Source: Diprion similis (taxonomy: Eukaryota; Arthropoda; Insecta; Hymenoptera; Diprionidae). From it: DNA of 64,000 nucleotides. Shown one piece after another: positions 37,443 through 48,730 of the stretch (positions are counted from its first letter, which is position 1; each line of letters opens with the position of its first letter). The stretch covers positions 1,054,001 through 1,118,000 of the forward strand of contig NC_060112.1 of NCBI RefSeq assembly GCF_021155765.1. The letters are read 5' to 3'. The notes below the pieces were generated by a model that worked only from the letters and a program-made list of their open reading frames with translations, was not told where the DNA came from and did not search any database. The position numbers and the translations under genes are program-made.

Positions 37443-39150
37443 TTAGTGACGGTCAGCGGAGGCATCTACTGTTTATACAACAGATTTGTTCGATGCGTTT
37501 TGAAGACCATCGTGAATTACATTTATGACCATCAACGAAGCCAACGGGATGGATGAGTGTGGCAGATGGATGAATTTTTTTCGAGCTTGCAAATTCACTC
37601 GACTCTGGTCACGCGTGGCATAACATATGTATAGTTACTAGTTTTTCACTTTCAGCGTTTGGCATAGCTCGATAGATTTATCCCTTACATACACACATCC
37701 GAGAAATGCAGCTGCGATAATTCATTCTGCACACATAAAAGTTGAACACGTACGGGAAAACAATGAGGAAAAATAAAAAGAGAAGTGCTTCTCTCGCGTA
37801 AGCGAAGTAGCCGTGTGTATACCCCGCGAAAAGGGGAATCTGGCAACTTTCGGTGATCTCAATAATCGATACACCTATACGCACGTTTTAAAATCGCAGA
37901 CTGCTGCTGCTGCCACGATCCAGTTTGTGACCGTATTTTTCTTCGTCGTTTTTTTTCTCTTCACTTTCTTCGGTCTCTTTCGATAGTTTGGCAACCGCAT
38001 TCTTTCGCTTCGGCGTGGCGCCTGCCGTTTGATTTATTTTATTTTTACGATTATTGGCCGCGTGACTTATATGCAGAACAATTATAATCATGCGTGGGCG
38101 ACGTCGAATTGAAATTTGCGAATTTTTTTGTTATTATTGTGGACTTATACGATTTGTATAAGAAAAAATCAATGTAGCTGAATGTATACATATTTTTTGA
38201 AATGTTGTATTTTGTTTTTCATTTAGCTGCAATTAGGTTCTATGTATAGTTAAGAATAGCATAAGTTTCCAAATGGCATCTTCGACGGTTTGTAAAATTA
38301 GTTTGTGTATTTGGCCAAACATGGTAAACTTTTTTTTACTACAAATAACTGCTAAATATCCCACATCACGAACTTGAATAATACGAAGGTTATTACTTCA
38401 ACAACAGTACTTTAACCCAACAATCTTGAGGCAAAAAATTCACCTTTCAGTTTCATATATAACAACAACATGACGTAAACTCGGATATTTTTTTCTTTTT
38501 ATATACGATCTAGGCGTGCTTTCATTCTTTACACAGGCATGCATAAGCGTTGCTACGATGAGATCATTTGAGAATTTAGAATAACTGAGCGAAGAACCGT
38601 GGCAAAACGAAAAAAACTTTACAATCTGAAGAGAGTTAAATCGATTTGTTCTGTAAGAGAAAAGATAGAACTCAAGTTAATTCGATTTTAAATGCTGCAT
38701 GTACTGCAGGTATGTAGAAGCAGCACATATGTGCAGTCTATAGATGTCCTCGCATCTGCGGAGAATTGTCGCCGATTTCGTCAAAATGGACAAAAAGTTT
38801 GGCCCCTGCCAGCCTGGCGGACGAATTCGGTGGTCCTGCTGTCGGTGTTCCTGTGTAACACCCAACGAGCCAACTCGCAACGAGAGATTTTAAAAAAACA
38901 TTCACTCGTTTGTAGTGGGCAGTTAAGGTTGTCCTTATGAGTATCCGGAGCCCATCATTTCGGAGCCAGTTCGCCTCCGCCGATTGAATCGAAAGGACCA
39001 CCATTTTTTTTTGCTCTGTCCAAATATTTCGGCCCCTGCAAGTTTCGCTCGTTCACTCTTGCAATATTCGATATCCGATCAGACGTCGAATGTTGGCGAT
39101 CGACAACCGCATCCACCGAAGATAGACCACAGAAGCGAGAGTTTACTCCA

Positions 39151-39165
39151 CATTTTTATAAATAA
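39151..39165 (+). promoter_or_regulatory. Possible TATA box of the CPAP1 gene
   Basis: TTTTTATAAATAAC lies about 125 bases upstream of the CPAP1 start codon, a reasonable distance for a TATA box plus a short leader. Inducible cuticle genes often have TATA promoters. Confidence 0.4.
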
Positions 39166-39283
39166 CGCTACGCCATTATTTCACCCTAGTGAAGTGTTCG
39201 CTTAGATTGTATACAAGACGCCTCATTTTGCTACCCTAAATTTATTTTCCATTTTTTTTTATTCTTATCAAAACTTTGCCAAA

Positions 39284-41656
39284 ATGAAGCAGACAATTTT
39301 CATTCTCTTCGCTGGTAAGTGCAATTGCAATTTTTCTCATCACCTTTGTCTGCATCCTCGATACATCCTAAGTGTATATATACAAGCACATAGAATGTTT
39401 ACATCATTTATCTCCCAGTACGTTAATCGCATATGTTCCTATCAAACGCCCATACAATATGTGAAATGATGTCTGACTGGAAATTTGCGTGGTTGAGCGA
39501 TGAATTACTGTTTGGTATTATAAATAATTTGATCGTTTATTCGGCGTGTATCTGGTCACCACGTTGTATAATCGGGCACCGACTGACTGAAGCTCGATTA
39601 TTCAGCCTCCGGGCACTAACTTGATTAATATGCGTATGCGAAATATCCCCTCGACATGAAACCAAACCAATTGTTGCACTCGCGTGCCGCACGTTTCTCT
39701 GAATAGCCCTGGTGCACGATTTGCACGCGTAAAGGAATCCCCTGCACGCGCAATTGTACGCACAAACGATCGCTATTTAATGTTCTTCACGTTAAATTTT
39801 TCAACCTTTCATTTCAAGTGTGCGTCCGATTTTCTTGAATATTTAAATTTCTAACGCTCACGATGGATTCGGAAATCGCCGCGATTATCAGGTATAATGA
39901 AAACATCTGACCGAATGATTTTGTTTCAAAACATATGGAAAGATTGTTCGAATACTTGAAACGATACTGCGTCATATTTCTTTCTAATCTTGTACACGCC
40001 ATCAACGAGGATCAGCCTGGCGTCAATAAATGTGCATTTCAATGCCAGTTGTTGAACTCTCGAAAGTGGTTAAAATATTCGACGGTGAATGAGCAAAAGG
40101 GAATCTAAAAAATTGGGCGGGGAGTGTGTGCAGATCGTTTGCCGCAAACTGTACACAGCTTGTCCATGAACGAGGCGAAAGTCCTTCAAAGAGGATAGAT
40201 TTATGGGAATAGAATTCAAATGCAAAGTATATGTATTAATTAATTGCTGGCTATACGGACTATGGCAGAGTTGCTTTGCTAAGTCAGGAATATTAATTAT
40301 CCAGCTTCAGCTCTTCCCACTTTGGTCTAGCATGTGGATATAAACATCTGTTTTACAATAAAAGCGGTCTTTCCAACAGCCAAGGTTAATTGACCAAGGC
40401 TTCATCGGGCTTAGACACTTTCGCAAAGCTACTCCATGATTCCGGCTTGTATAGAAGAGAAAAATTGAAGGCTTTGCGATCTATTCGTTATTAAACGAGT
40501 GTACATAGATGACGCGGTAATACTTTATAACGCGCCCATAGCATGTTACATAGCATGGATCTACACATTTCTGGTATATAGTTTTCGCACGAACACGACA
40601 ATTTCAAATCCTCACACCATTCTACTAATACCGGATTATTTCCGTGATGTATCCTCACAGCGGACTCCTAATCATAGGCAAATCGCCGGGATGACATCAG
40701 TCGCGTGCTAACAAAACAGCATCGGAGCTGCACAGAGTGGATATGTATCCTGATTTGCCTATAATTAGGGGCCCCTAGGGGGTGCATCACGGAAATAACC
40801 CGGTATAATTAGGCGCCGAGTTTGGAAAAGTTAAAATAGGAGAATAATATACACCCGCACGAATAATTCTAATGAACGTCTCGACGGTTTCTTGCAGCTT
40901 CCCTCGTCACCGTGGTGACCTGCGGTCATTTCTACAACGCCGACGGGACGCCGTACGACGCTTATCACAAACTGCATCTGATTCACGATCCGCCGCTCTA
41001 CCCGACTTATCACGAGGTCCCCAACACCGGGTTCACGTGTTCCGGCCTGGAGGATCAATTGTGGGCGGACACCGCGGCTCAGTGTCAGGTCAGTAAGTCC
41101 TTACTGGCGGATTTTCCGGAAACAAGAGGGCGGCGAATCGCGAAGCATACTTGCTGATTGAATGTCGTCGCTGCGCGACATGCGGGCCCGTTTTTGACGC
41201 GTGCGCCCGGCTACACGTATATTGTACATACATACATGCGTACGCCACGTTATATCCCGCACGTGGCTTAACGGTCAAGTTCGTCAAGTTATTAAACTGT
41301 CAGAGGCAAACTTGTAATGGAATTCGACTAACGCCGCCTGATGATGAAGGAAGGCTTGTCTCGGCACGCGTGAATTACAACGTAGATCAGATATGTCTAT
41401 ATATATACACGTCTGCGACAAGGTTCAATCGCAAAATAATTCTTACACATATTCTGTATCACGTATGACATGTAAGGCGAAATTCTAACGATTCGGAGTG
41501 TTGAAATTTGTCGTATTTCAGGCTTATCATCTATGCCAGGGCGAGCAACTCGTATCGAGCCATCTCTGCGGCAACGGGACTCTCTTCAATCAGCAATTTC
41601 AGGTCTGCGACCAGTTTTACAACGTTCGGTGCGGTAGCCCCTATGAAGACCTGTAG
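39284..41656 (+). CDS. CPAP1-type cuticle protein with one chitin-binding (CBM14) domain
   Basis: Secreted chitin-binding structural protein of the cuticle, of the type called cuticular proteins analogous to peritrophins with one domain. Exons 39284-39314, 40898-41088 and 41522-41656; phases agree; 118 residues. A signal peptide starts MKQTIFILFA and is completed in exon 2 (SLVTVVTCG). The single peritrophin-A domain near the C-terminus holds six cysteines: FTCSGLEDQ, AAQCQAYHLC, SSHLCGNGTLFNQQFQVC and FYNVRC; GTLFNQQFQVCD followed by W/F-Y-N-V-x-C is characteristic of CPAP1 proteins. Exon 2 ends at GTCAGT rather than the stronger GTAAGT four bases on, because only that keeps the CBM14 frame. 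AATAAA at 42077. Confidence 0.85.
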
Positions 41657-42133
41657 GAAAGTTGGAATGTGTGCGGAGCTGAATCGAGAGAGGCTTGTAA
41701 CGCTGGCTGGAGTCGCCTACCTTGACGACGACGACGATTGCACCCTCCCTCATCACCTGCGCGAAGTTTACTACAAAACAATATTAGAAGATCACCCGCC
41801 ACACACTTAAACATATTATGTCCTATCGCTCGCGACGTTAATTATGCCTATAATATGCTGCACCCATTATCCTCCGTCAATTACGAATTGTCTGTACCTA
41901 TACATAAGTATATCGTATATATACTGCAAACTTTTTCCGTTAATCTAATTCTACGATTATTTTCTTCTGTGTATCGCATACCATACGGAGATAAAATAGT
42001 CAGCCTAACAATATTATAAATATTTTACTATACTTATTGTGATTTTAATGAATTATATATTTAATATTTATTTAAGAATAAAATATATTCCAGTTGTTCC
42101 TCGTAACTTACATTTTTAATCAACTACATATAT

Positions 42134-42522
42134 TAGGGTGGTTGTTAAATGGAAAATCATGTTAGATGGTCATACATCGGCTACATATGTAGAAAAAATT
42201 TCTCTCTAATTTTTTCAGATTTCTATTCTTAGTCCTTGGCCTCCCTGTAAATCGAATATTCCACTCGAGTCGTGGGTATTTGAATTTAGTATGTTATTTT
42301 CTAATCATTTTTCAAGCTACATAACATCGTATTTTATACTTTTTTTTAATCTTCGTTGAATTTCGAACCGTCGTTATTTTCGATTGTATAGAAAGAAAAT
42401 GTCTGAGGGATTCCACTCTAGTGCTCAAGATTAAATACAAATAAAGGCCAGCATGGAGACTCAGAGCTCGAAATAAAAATCTGAAGAAATTGGGGGTATA
42501 TTATTACGACCCATAGCACGCT
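42134..42522. mobile_element. Probable MITE downstream of the CPAP1 gene
   Basis: The left part (AGGGTGGTTGTTAAATGG...TAATTTTTTCAGATTTCTATT) resembles the reverse complement of the right part (...CAATTTCTTCAGATTTTTATT, about 42465-42520), and both are followed by a GAG/GGCC-rich segment. The TTTTTTCAGATT core recalls the element at 25973-26522, so both may belong to one family. No ORF. Confidence 0.4.
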
Positions 42523-43098
42523 TGTAACTGAAAAAAAACGCCGCGGGATGGTGGAACGTTGTCAAAACAATTCTCAAATCAGAATTATACATCAGATAGG
42601 TATTTTCTCTGTACTCTTATATGTATAATGGATGAATTAGGGTAGAGTCTGGTTCTACATACCTGAACAATCCTACCGCTTGTAGCGTGGATATGAAAAG
42701 CGTATATCGGTCGCAGTCACGTGGTTAATTAGAACACGTTTGATACTAATTTAAGCGATTGTCTTTGCGAAGCAAGAATCAATGGGGCACGGCTCGACGT
42801 TTAACATGTCGACATAGGCAAAGGGCGCCGTGCAACGAGGACCAAAGAATACGCTGCAAGGTCCTTGCTTCAGGCCAACAGGGGAGATACAATGGATTTG
42901 ACGAAAAAAATTGTCCTGCACACGCCACAGGGCGTGTCTATCGATGAATTGGTACATACGTTGTGTACCGTGCGGAATTACCGCAATCCTGCTGCTGAAA
43001 CTATCTTCGGGATGAAATCATGGGCTGAAAAAAAGTGAGTTATGCATGAATTAAAAAAAAAACGGAGTGTGAAAAAAAGAGGGTGTTCAATGGATTTC

Positions 43099-43105
43099 AA
43101 AAAAA
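43099..43105 (-). terminator. Pol III T-run terminator of tRNA-Lys
   Basis: Seven consecutive T on the transcribed (minus) strand, 4 bases after the tRNA 3' end. Confidence 0.85.
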
Positions 43106-43109
43106 TTAC

Positions 43110-43182
43110 CGCCCGAACAGGGACTTGAACCCTGGACCCTCAGATTAAAAGTCTGATGCTCTACCGACTGAGCTATCCGGGC
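43110..43182 (-). tRNA. tRNA-Lys (anticodon TTT)
   Basis: The minus strand starts GCCCGGATAGCTCAGTCGGT and folds into a full cloverleaf: acceptor stem GCCCGGA/TTCGGGC with discriminator G, D arm TAGCTCAGTCGGTAGAGC, anticodon stem TCAGA/TCTGA with loop CTTTTAA (anticodon TTT at 43149-43147), and T arm with GGTTCAAGTCC. The internal A and B boxes are intact and there is no intron. A run of seven T on the minus strand follows (43105-43099), a Pol III terminator. Confidence 0.98.
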
Positions 43183-43319
43183 TGTTATGTAGGTGACTAT
43201 TTAGAAACCTAATAAGGTAGAGTCGGGAAGAACAGACAATCACGCAACTAGCTTCTACTTCCTACGATCGTCGTGATGAACGCTAATCGTGTACGTATTT
43301 GTTTTCACACCTAGCCGAC

Positions 43320-43520
43320 ATGCTGATCGCCTACGTCGCAACTTTGGTTGCAGCTAGTATCTCGCGGGTCTCGACCCTCACAGGTGTCCGAATTACCAAG
43401 GGCAACAACACTGCGCTACACGACGTTCGAGTTACCGAAACGAAGGACTCCTGGAACTCATGGAATTCCTGGAGCGGCAACCCGGAACGACGCGCTTGGG
43501 ACGTGCTGGTAAAGTTGTAG
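43320..43520 (+). CDS. Candidate 66-residue secreted protein with NSW repeats
   Basis: ATG starts MLIAYVATLVAASISRV, a plausible signal peptide, then a polar body with SWNSWNSWSGNPERRAW. The stretch is richer in G+C than its surroundings, which are AT-rich, and follows a good acceptor-like TTTTCACACCTAG at 43315, so it could be an internal exon rather than a complete gene. No recognised family; no upstream exon identified. It lies 138 bases from the tRNA gene. Could be chance. Confidence 0.25.
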   Translation: MLIAYVATLVAASISRVSTLTGVRITKGNNTALHDVRVTETKDSWNSWNSWSGNPERRAWDVLVKL

Positions 43521-45159
43521 TGCAGCCGGAATTTATGTACGTACATTTGAAATTGGAGTTTTCAGATACCACAATTTAAATTCTACGTAGCTTCAACCGC
43601 CATCTTGATTTCAAGGGAGAACTTGTTTTTGTCATATAACTGGCCGGTTTTGAAGAAATTAATAAAAATGGTCATTATACCTAAACTTGTAGGAAATTCT
43701 ATTCTCTACAACTTTCGTCATAACAACTTTTTGTCTACGACTGATATTTTCTGATGTGTTTCAAGATGATGGCCGAAGCTATTACAGAATTTGGTAAAAA
43801 TACTAAACTTAGATCAGCCCTGCCCCGCCCCAACGATTAGAAAAAGAAAATAGTGGTATAGAAATACTGCAAGTGTGGGGATTTTTTTTATACATTCCGA
43901 CTGGACCAAGTAGATGGTGATGATAAGCACGCGAGTGCGACTCTGATGGGTGGTGCAGGAAGCCGAGAACGTCGTTCGGGTTCAAAGAGGATAGAGAACC
44001 CTCTCGAAACGCCCCGTCGAACGGAAATTTCCCGCGATTATACCCAGCCAGAGTGAAAGCCGAAACGTGTTCGAATTATTGGTACTGCTTATAATGCATA
44101 ATTCGCATGTAAACACGTCTTTCTGCCTGCATACTCGACAACTTCAGGTTTAAACTCTGTGGCTATGTTTGGTATTGTTATATATTTTAATAAAAATCGA
44201 GCAACATCATCTGAAAAAATATCGAAGCTGATTCCGAAGAATTTGCACCGATATTCTACACGATATTATACTTGTGTATCAAGACTTTAATCAATTATGT
44301 TGTTTCGCCTCTACAATGTCGTTTTTACAAAAAATTCTGAATGCGGTTACGCTATGCACTGCAAATGTGAGCACCAGTTATATCTCGGTCTGTTTCGAGT
44401 ATTAGTTCCGTTTAGAGGTAATGAAACAACACTTATTACACGATTATTTATTAAGCAAAAAAATTTTATATACGCCGCGGCGCCGACGAATTGTGATAAT
44501 ATGGCGTCTCGAGCGTTAGTCAATTGTTTAACGAACTTCCAGTGCTACGTCACAGATCCCGCCAAAATGCTTGCATCGATACTATCGAATAAAAATGATG
44601 CACACATTAATATCCTACCATACTGAAGTCAGCTGCCAATACTGACAGCAATCGCGTGAATTTTTACTTGTATTCTGAGACCCTAGGGAGTTTTTTTTAG
44701 CTCGCAACTTGAATTTTTGGATTGAATTACTTTTTATAATTGAATGAATTATAAATCAGTGATATAAATCAGAAATATATAATCGCGGTCCTTTGCGTGA
44801 GCAGGCTTGTGTTGTAACTGCTGATCGTACATCATACGTTTTTACCGCGAGGAGTGAAGATAAATAAAATATACGTATTTGAAAGGACGACGAGAGCTAG
44901 TTTAATGTAATATGTTATTGAACTTTACTGATTAATATATGTCTGTTGTTTGTTACAATCATAGTACTAAGAAGGTGAATTGTAAGTTTGTATGGAGTTT
45001 TTTCATTCCAAATTAGCAAGATTTTGAAAGTTTATATTTTTAATTTGGCTGAAACTTGGTTGTATATCTTTTTCAGTCTGAGACAGAAGATTTCTTACTT
45101 TGTTTCAAATTTTTACTCAACACGATTTTCGCTAATCATTCATTTTTCGAACACATCTA
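43521..45159. other. No supported gene
   Basis: AT-rich sequence. The frame at 44297-44626 has no domain. Short sequences near 43640-43760 look repeat-like but no ends could be defined. Confidence 0.5.
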
Positions 45160-48100
45160 TCATTGCGTCCACTGCAGGGATTTACAAAGGCAAGGTGGTG
45201 AAATTGTTCGGAAGGGAATAAACTCTCTTGATAACATATTGCGAAGGTGATAGGGCTTCGTCTTCACACTTCATTCTCAATTTGAAATCTAAAAATCGAA
45301 TTTTTGAAATGTATGCCCTTTTTGAAAATGAAAAATAATTTATTTGAACTGTGTCCAAATTTTATTACTATTTTGAAAACTGTATTGACCGTACCAATTG
45401 GCGTCGTATATGCAGGAAAATCCTAATTCCTCAAGAATGAAAACAATAAAAATGACTCAAGATTTGGCATTAGTCAAAAACAATTCGCTTCACGATTTTG
45501 GGTAACAAATAAGTAAAATCCATCATAATTAGAAAATGGGCTGCGGGTGCCTCATATTCCATTTACATTTTTTTTAGTTTCCAAAACAAAATAAAAAAAA
45601 ATAAAAAAAGTCGAATTCTAATAGTCCTTACAGAAATGGAAAAAAAATAAAAAATAAAACATGTTTTGGAAAATTTTGATATTTTGCATATTTTTCAAAA
45701 TAAATCTTAAACGATATTTTCAGGATAACTAAGAAATTTTTTTTTTTTTTTATATATATTCTTCGCACTTATCTATCTCTCACTCTCTTCGCTACTCGAT
45801 CATTCAGGGGTCATACAAATCAAACACAAGCTTTGATATTCATTGCATACACATGGCTATACACAGTTTGGAATCAAACACGTAAAGTGATCTTCTACAG
45901 TGATCAATAGCAAAGTGCAATAAATCTTTATTTCGTACGAAATTTGTTTCAAGGCTAGCAAGTCAAAGTCAGGCCCCGCTTTTTTTCGAGTCGGCACTGC
46001 CCACCCTGCCAGTATTGGTAGCCTATGATTGGATTATAGTACATTGACTGAAGAATATATTCTTAAAAAATTTGATACATTTTTGGTTTTAATTTTAAAG
46101 AAGCAAAAAATTTTTCATAGGTTTTGGAAAATTGCCATCTTGATTTACGGTTTGTTGATTTCTATCTTTATTACATTTAAAAACGAGAACACACCACCGA
46201 AAAAAAAGATTTCTTTACAGGTGTAAATACTAATTAATATTTATTTATATAAGGAAATAAAAACAAATTGACATGGTATGTACTGACGTGTGAATAAATT
46301 TAATTATTTATGTCTCAATCGTTGTTTTATTTAAATCTACTATAATCTTTTCAAACATACCTTAATTTTACCGCCCTCATAACATATTCTCGTTCCCGAA
46401 GGTTGCCAACACTGCACCCTGCCGTGGTAGCGTGGTAGCACTGCGGCCGGCTTAAGCAAGATGGCGGTTGGCGGTGCGGACGGAGCCTGTCAGTACCTGT
46501 CAGTTTTTCGTCAATATCTTGTTTCTCCAGTTACTTAATCTTTGCTCTGCCGCAAACGATTCAACCGAAGAATATGAGCGTGATATAATCCTCAGTATAA
46601 TTCAAGGTACAAAATTTTCAATCGGAATTGCATGGATCACGGATAACGTTTATTGACATAGCGTGTTCGTATTGTATACTTTACATCAGTGCCGACCCGA
46701 ACAGAAGCGGGGCCCGATGCAAAGTTGACTTGCGGGGCCGTGAAAAAAATTTCGTACAACGAAGTAACGACGTATTGCATTTTGCTATTTATTACTGTTG
46801 AAGGTTACTTTATACCTCGTGATTCTGAACTGTGTATGAAATGTATGTTAAAGGGGACTCAGGTGAAATTTCGATAACACCGAGCTTTTCGTCTTTGAAA
46901 TGACTAAAAAACATGCGATCAAAAATTCCTGCCAACAGGATATAGATTATGGTAGAATATGTTCTGAAAAAAAATTTCACCCCTCTGGGAAGAAAGTGTA
47001 TGCGCAAGAAACTCTTGACAGAAAAATTCCAATGCACTGCTGCCAAACATCCGTGGATTCTACGAAATTGCAATACTAAATTCGCAGAATTTACGCCAAT
47101 GTTTTATTTTTATGTCAAATGAAAACGTGTTGGATTTTTTTTGTTCAGAATTGCATATAGAATCTAGCTGCTAAGACTTATTTACGTTTCAGATACGTGG
47201 ACTTATCTATATTTGGAGATATATATATGTTAAGGTCGAAATTGAACAGGGTACCCCATTAAAGCTTGTGTCTGAATCGTATGACCCCTGTGTGATTGAG
47301 TAACGAGGAAAGTAAATGATAGGCAAGTGTTAAAAACGAGATTAGTACACTCGTAAACGTGATTTGGTGAAGACGTCTGATAAAACTAGCAAAGGAATAT
47401 TCCATTGTAAAACGGGATCATTGTTATATTTCTTAATAGTATTATGGTTAGTGTGGTTAAATTGATTGTTTATTTTAAACAACCTTAGCTTGTTTTATAA
47501 ATTGAATATCATTATTTTCTTAATATATATATATATATTATATATATATATGTCTATAGGAATATACCTATATAAAATATTTCCATTATTGACGGCACCT
47601 AACAGTTTTCGTTCAACTTGCTTCCACTTATCATACAGACGATTCCTGTTATTTATAATATTTATTTAGTGGCTTCAACATTACATTGCACCGATTGGTA
47701 TTGTAAAGACTCAAGGAATACATAAAACAGATGAATAATTAAATTTTTCTTTATGAAATGAACATTTCAATCACATAAAAAATCGTTGATAAATTGAGTA
47801 CCAAAAATAACTGCTTCATAAACTCATGGAATATAATTTGGTATACGTCTCACTACAATAAGAGATTGATATGTAATCAATATGTGTTATAGCAAATTCA
47901 TTGATCATATCATCACAATTTAGTTATTTGGCTAAGTTGGATTCAATCGATAAAGTGGCTAGGGAAGTGAATCGTTTTTGACTAATGCTAGATTGTAACT
48001 ACAGTCAAACCCCTCTATAAATCCACGGACTGTAATTTTTATTATCTTCAATCTTGAGAAATTAAGATCTTTCTGCATATGCGACGGCAATTTGTACGGT

Positions 48101-48333
48101 CAATACAGTTTTCAGAACAGTAATAAAATTTGGATACAGTTTAAATGAATTCTTATTAATCTTCAAAAGGGGCATGCATCTCGAAAATTCGATTTTTAGA
48201 TTTCAAATTGAGAATGAAGTGTGAAGACGAAGCCGTAGCATCTTCGCAATATCTTACCTAAAGAGTTTGTTCTCTTCCGAACAATCTCACCACCTTGTCT
48301 TTGTAAATCCCTGCAGTGGAAGCAACGATTTAA
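45160..48333. repeat. 3.2-kb decayed palindrome (long inverted repeat)
   Basis: The left arm from about 45160 to 45520 matches the reverse complement of about 47965-48333: both read CACTGCAGGGATTTACAAAG, then AAGGTGGTGA.ATTGTTCGGAAG, then GCTTCGTCTTCACACTTCAT, CTGTATTGACCGTAC and CATTAGTCAAAAAC. The right arm carries an insertion of about 45 bases. A nested inner pair matches too: CAGGGGTCATACAAATCAAAC (45806) against the inverse around 47265-47300. The centre (about 46390-46870) is more GC-rich. Fits a large foldback element or a decayed transposon with long TIRs. It ends about 400 bases upstream of the glucose-6-phosphatase start. Confidence 0.75.
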
Positions 48334-48730
48334 TTTTTTAGCAGTATGATTGTAAAGTTCAGTTATATATTACATCAAACACTCGTCTTGCTTTCAAATA
48401 TGTATATTTTATTTATTTTCACAATTCGCAATAAAAACATATGTTGTACAATCAGCCCTTACAAACGCAAACACAATGAAACATTGGTTCAGCTTTTCTT
48501 ACTACGTAGTTGGTCGCCAACTGTCAGCACTATCTATCTGCAAGTCAGTCATCGGCACAGGGCCTCAGAAAGGCCGGGCCTGATATGCTCGGACCGTTCG
48601 CATCTCCCTTGGGCCGGCACTGCATTACATACATATTACCTATGTACCGATGTGTTTACATGCCTGATATTATGAACGCACACTTTCAGAAGCATTTGAT
48701 TTGATTTCTGGGCAATCTTCAAAGTTCAAA

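Larger units (their letters stand above)
32173..39283. other. Gene-poor intergenic region
   Basis: Holds the chitinase 3' UTR (AATAAA at 32584 and 32662), AT-rich and mixed sequence, one candidate small peptide gene (37305-37442) and, at the right end, the probable promoter of the CPAP1 gene. Frames at 34553-34825, 35320-35625 and 36038-36621 show no recognisable domain. No convincing repeat structure larger than microsatellites. Confidence 0.5.
41657..43109. other. CPAP1 3' flank with MITE and coding-like fragment
   Basis: Contains the CPAP1 3' UTR to the AATAAA at 42077, a MITE-like element at about 42134-42522, and a coding-like stretch at about 42806-43031 (plus) that includes HTPQGVSIDELVHTLCTV and NPAAETIFGMKSW with no matched family. 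No complete gene seen. Confidence 0.45.

Noticed and set aside
46461-46620. Possible signal-peptide exon (VNILFLQLLNLCSAANDS)
   Set aside because: No in-frame ATG; the ATG in ATGGCGG is in another frame that stops soon. It lies at the centre of the palindrome and may be part of that element.
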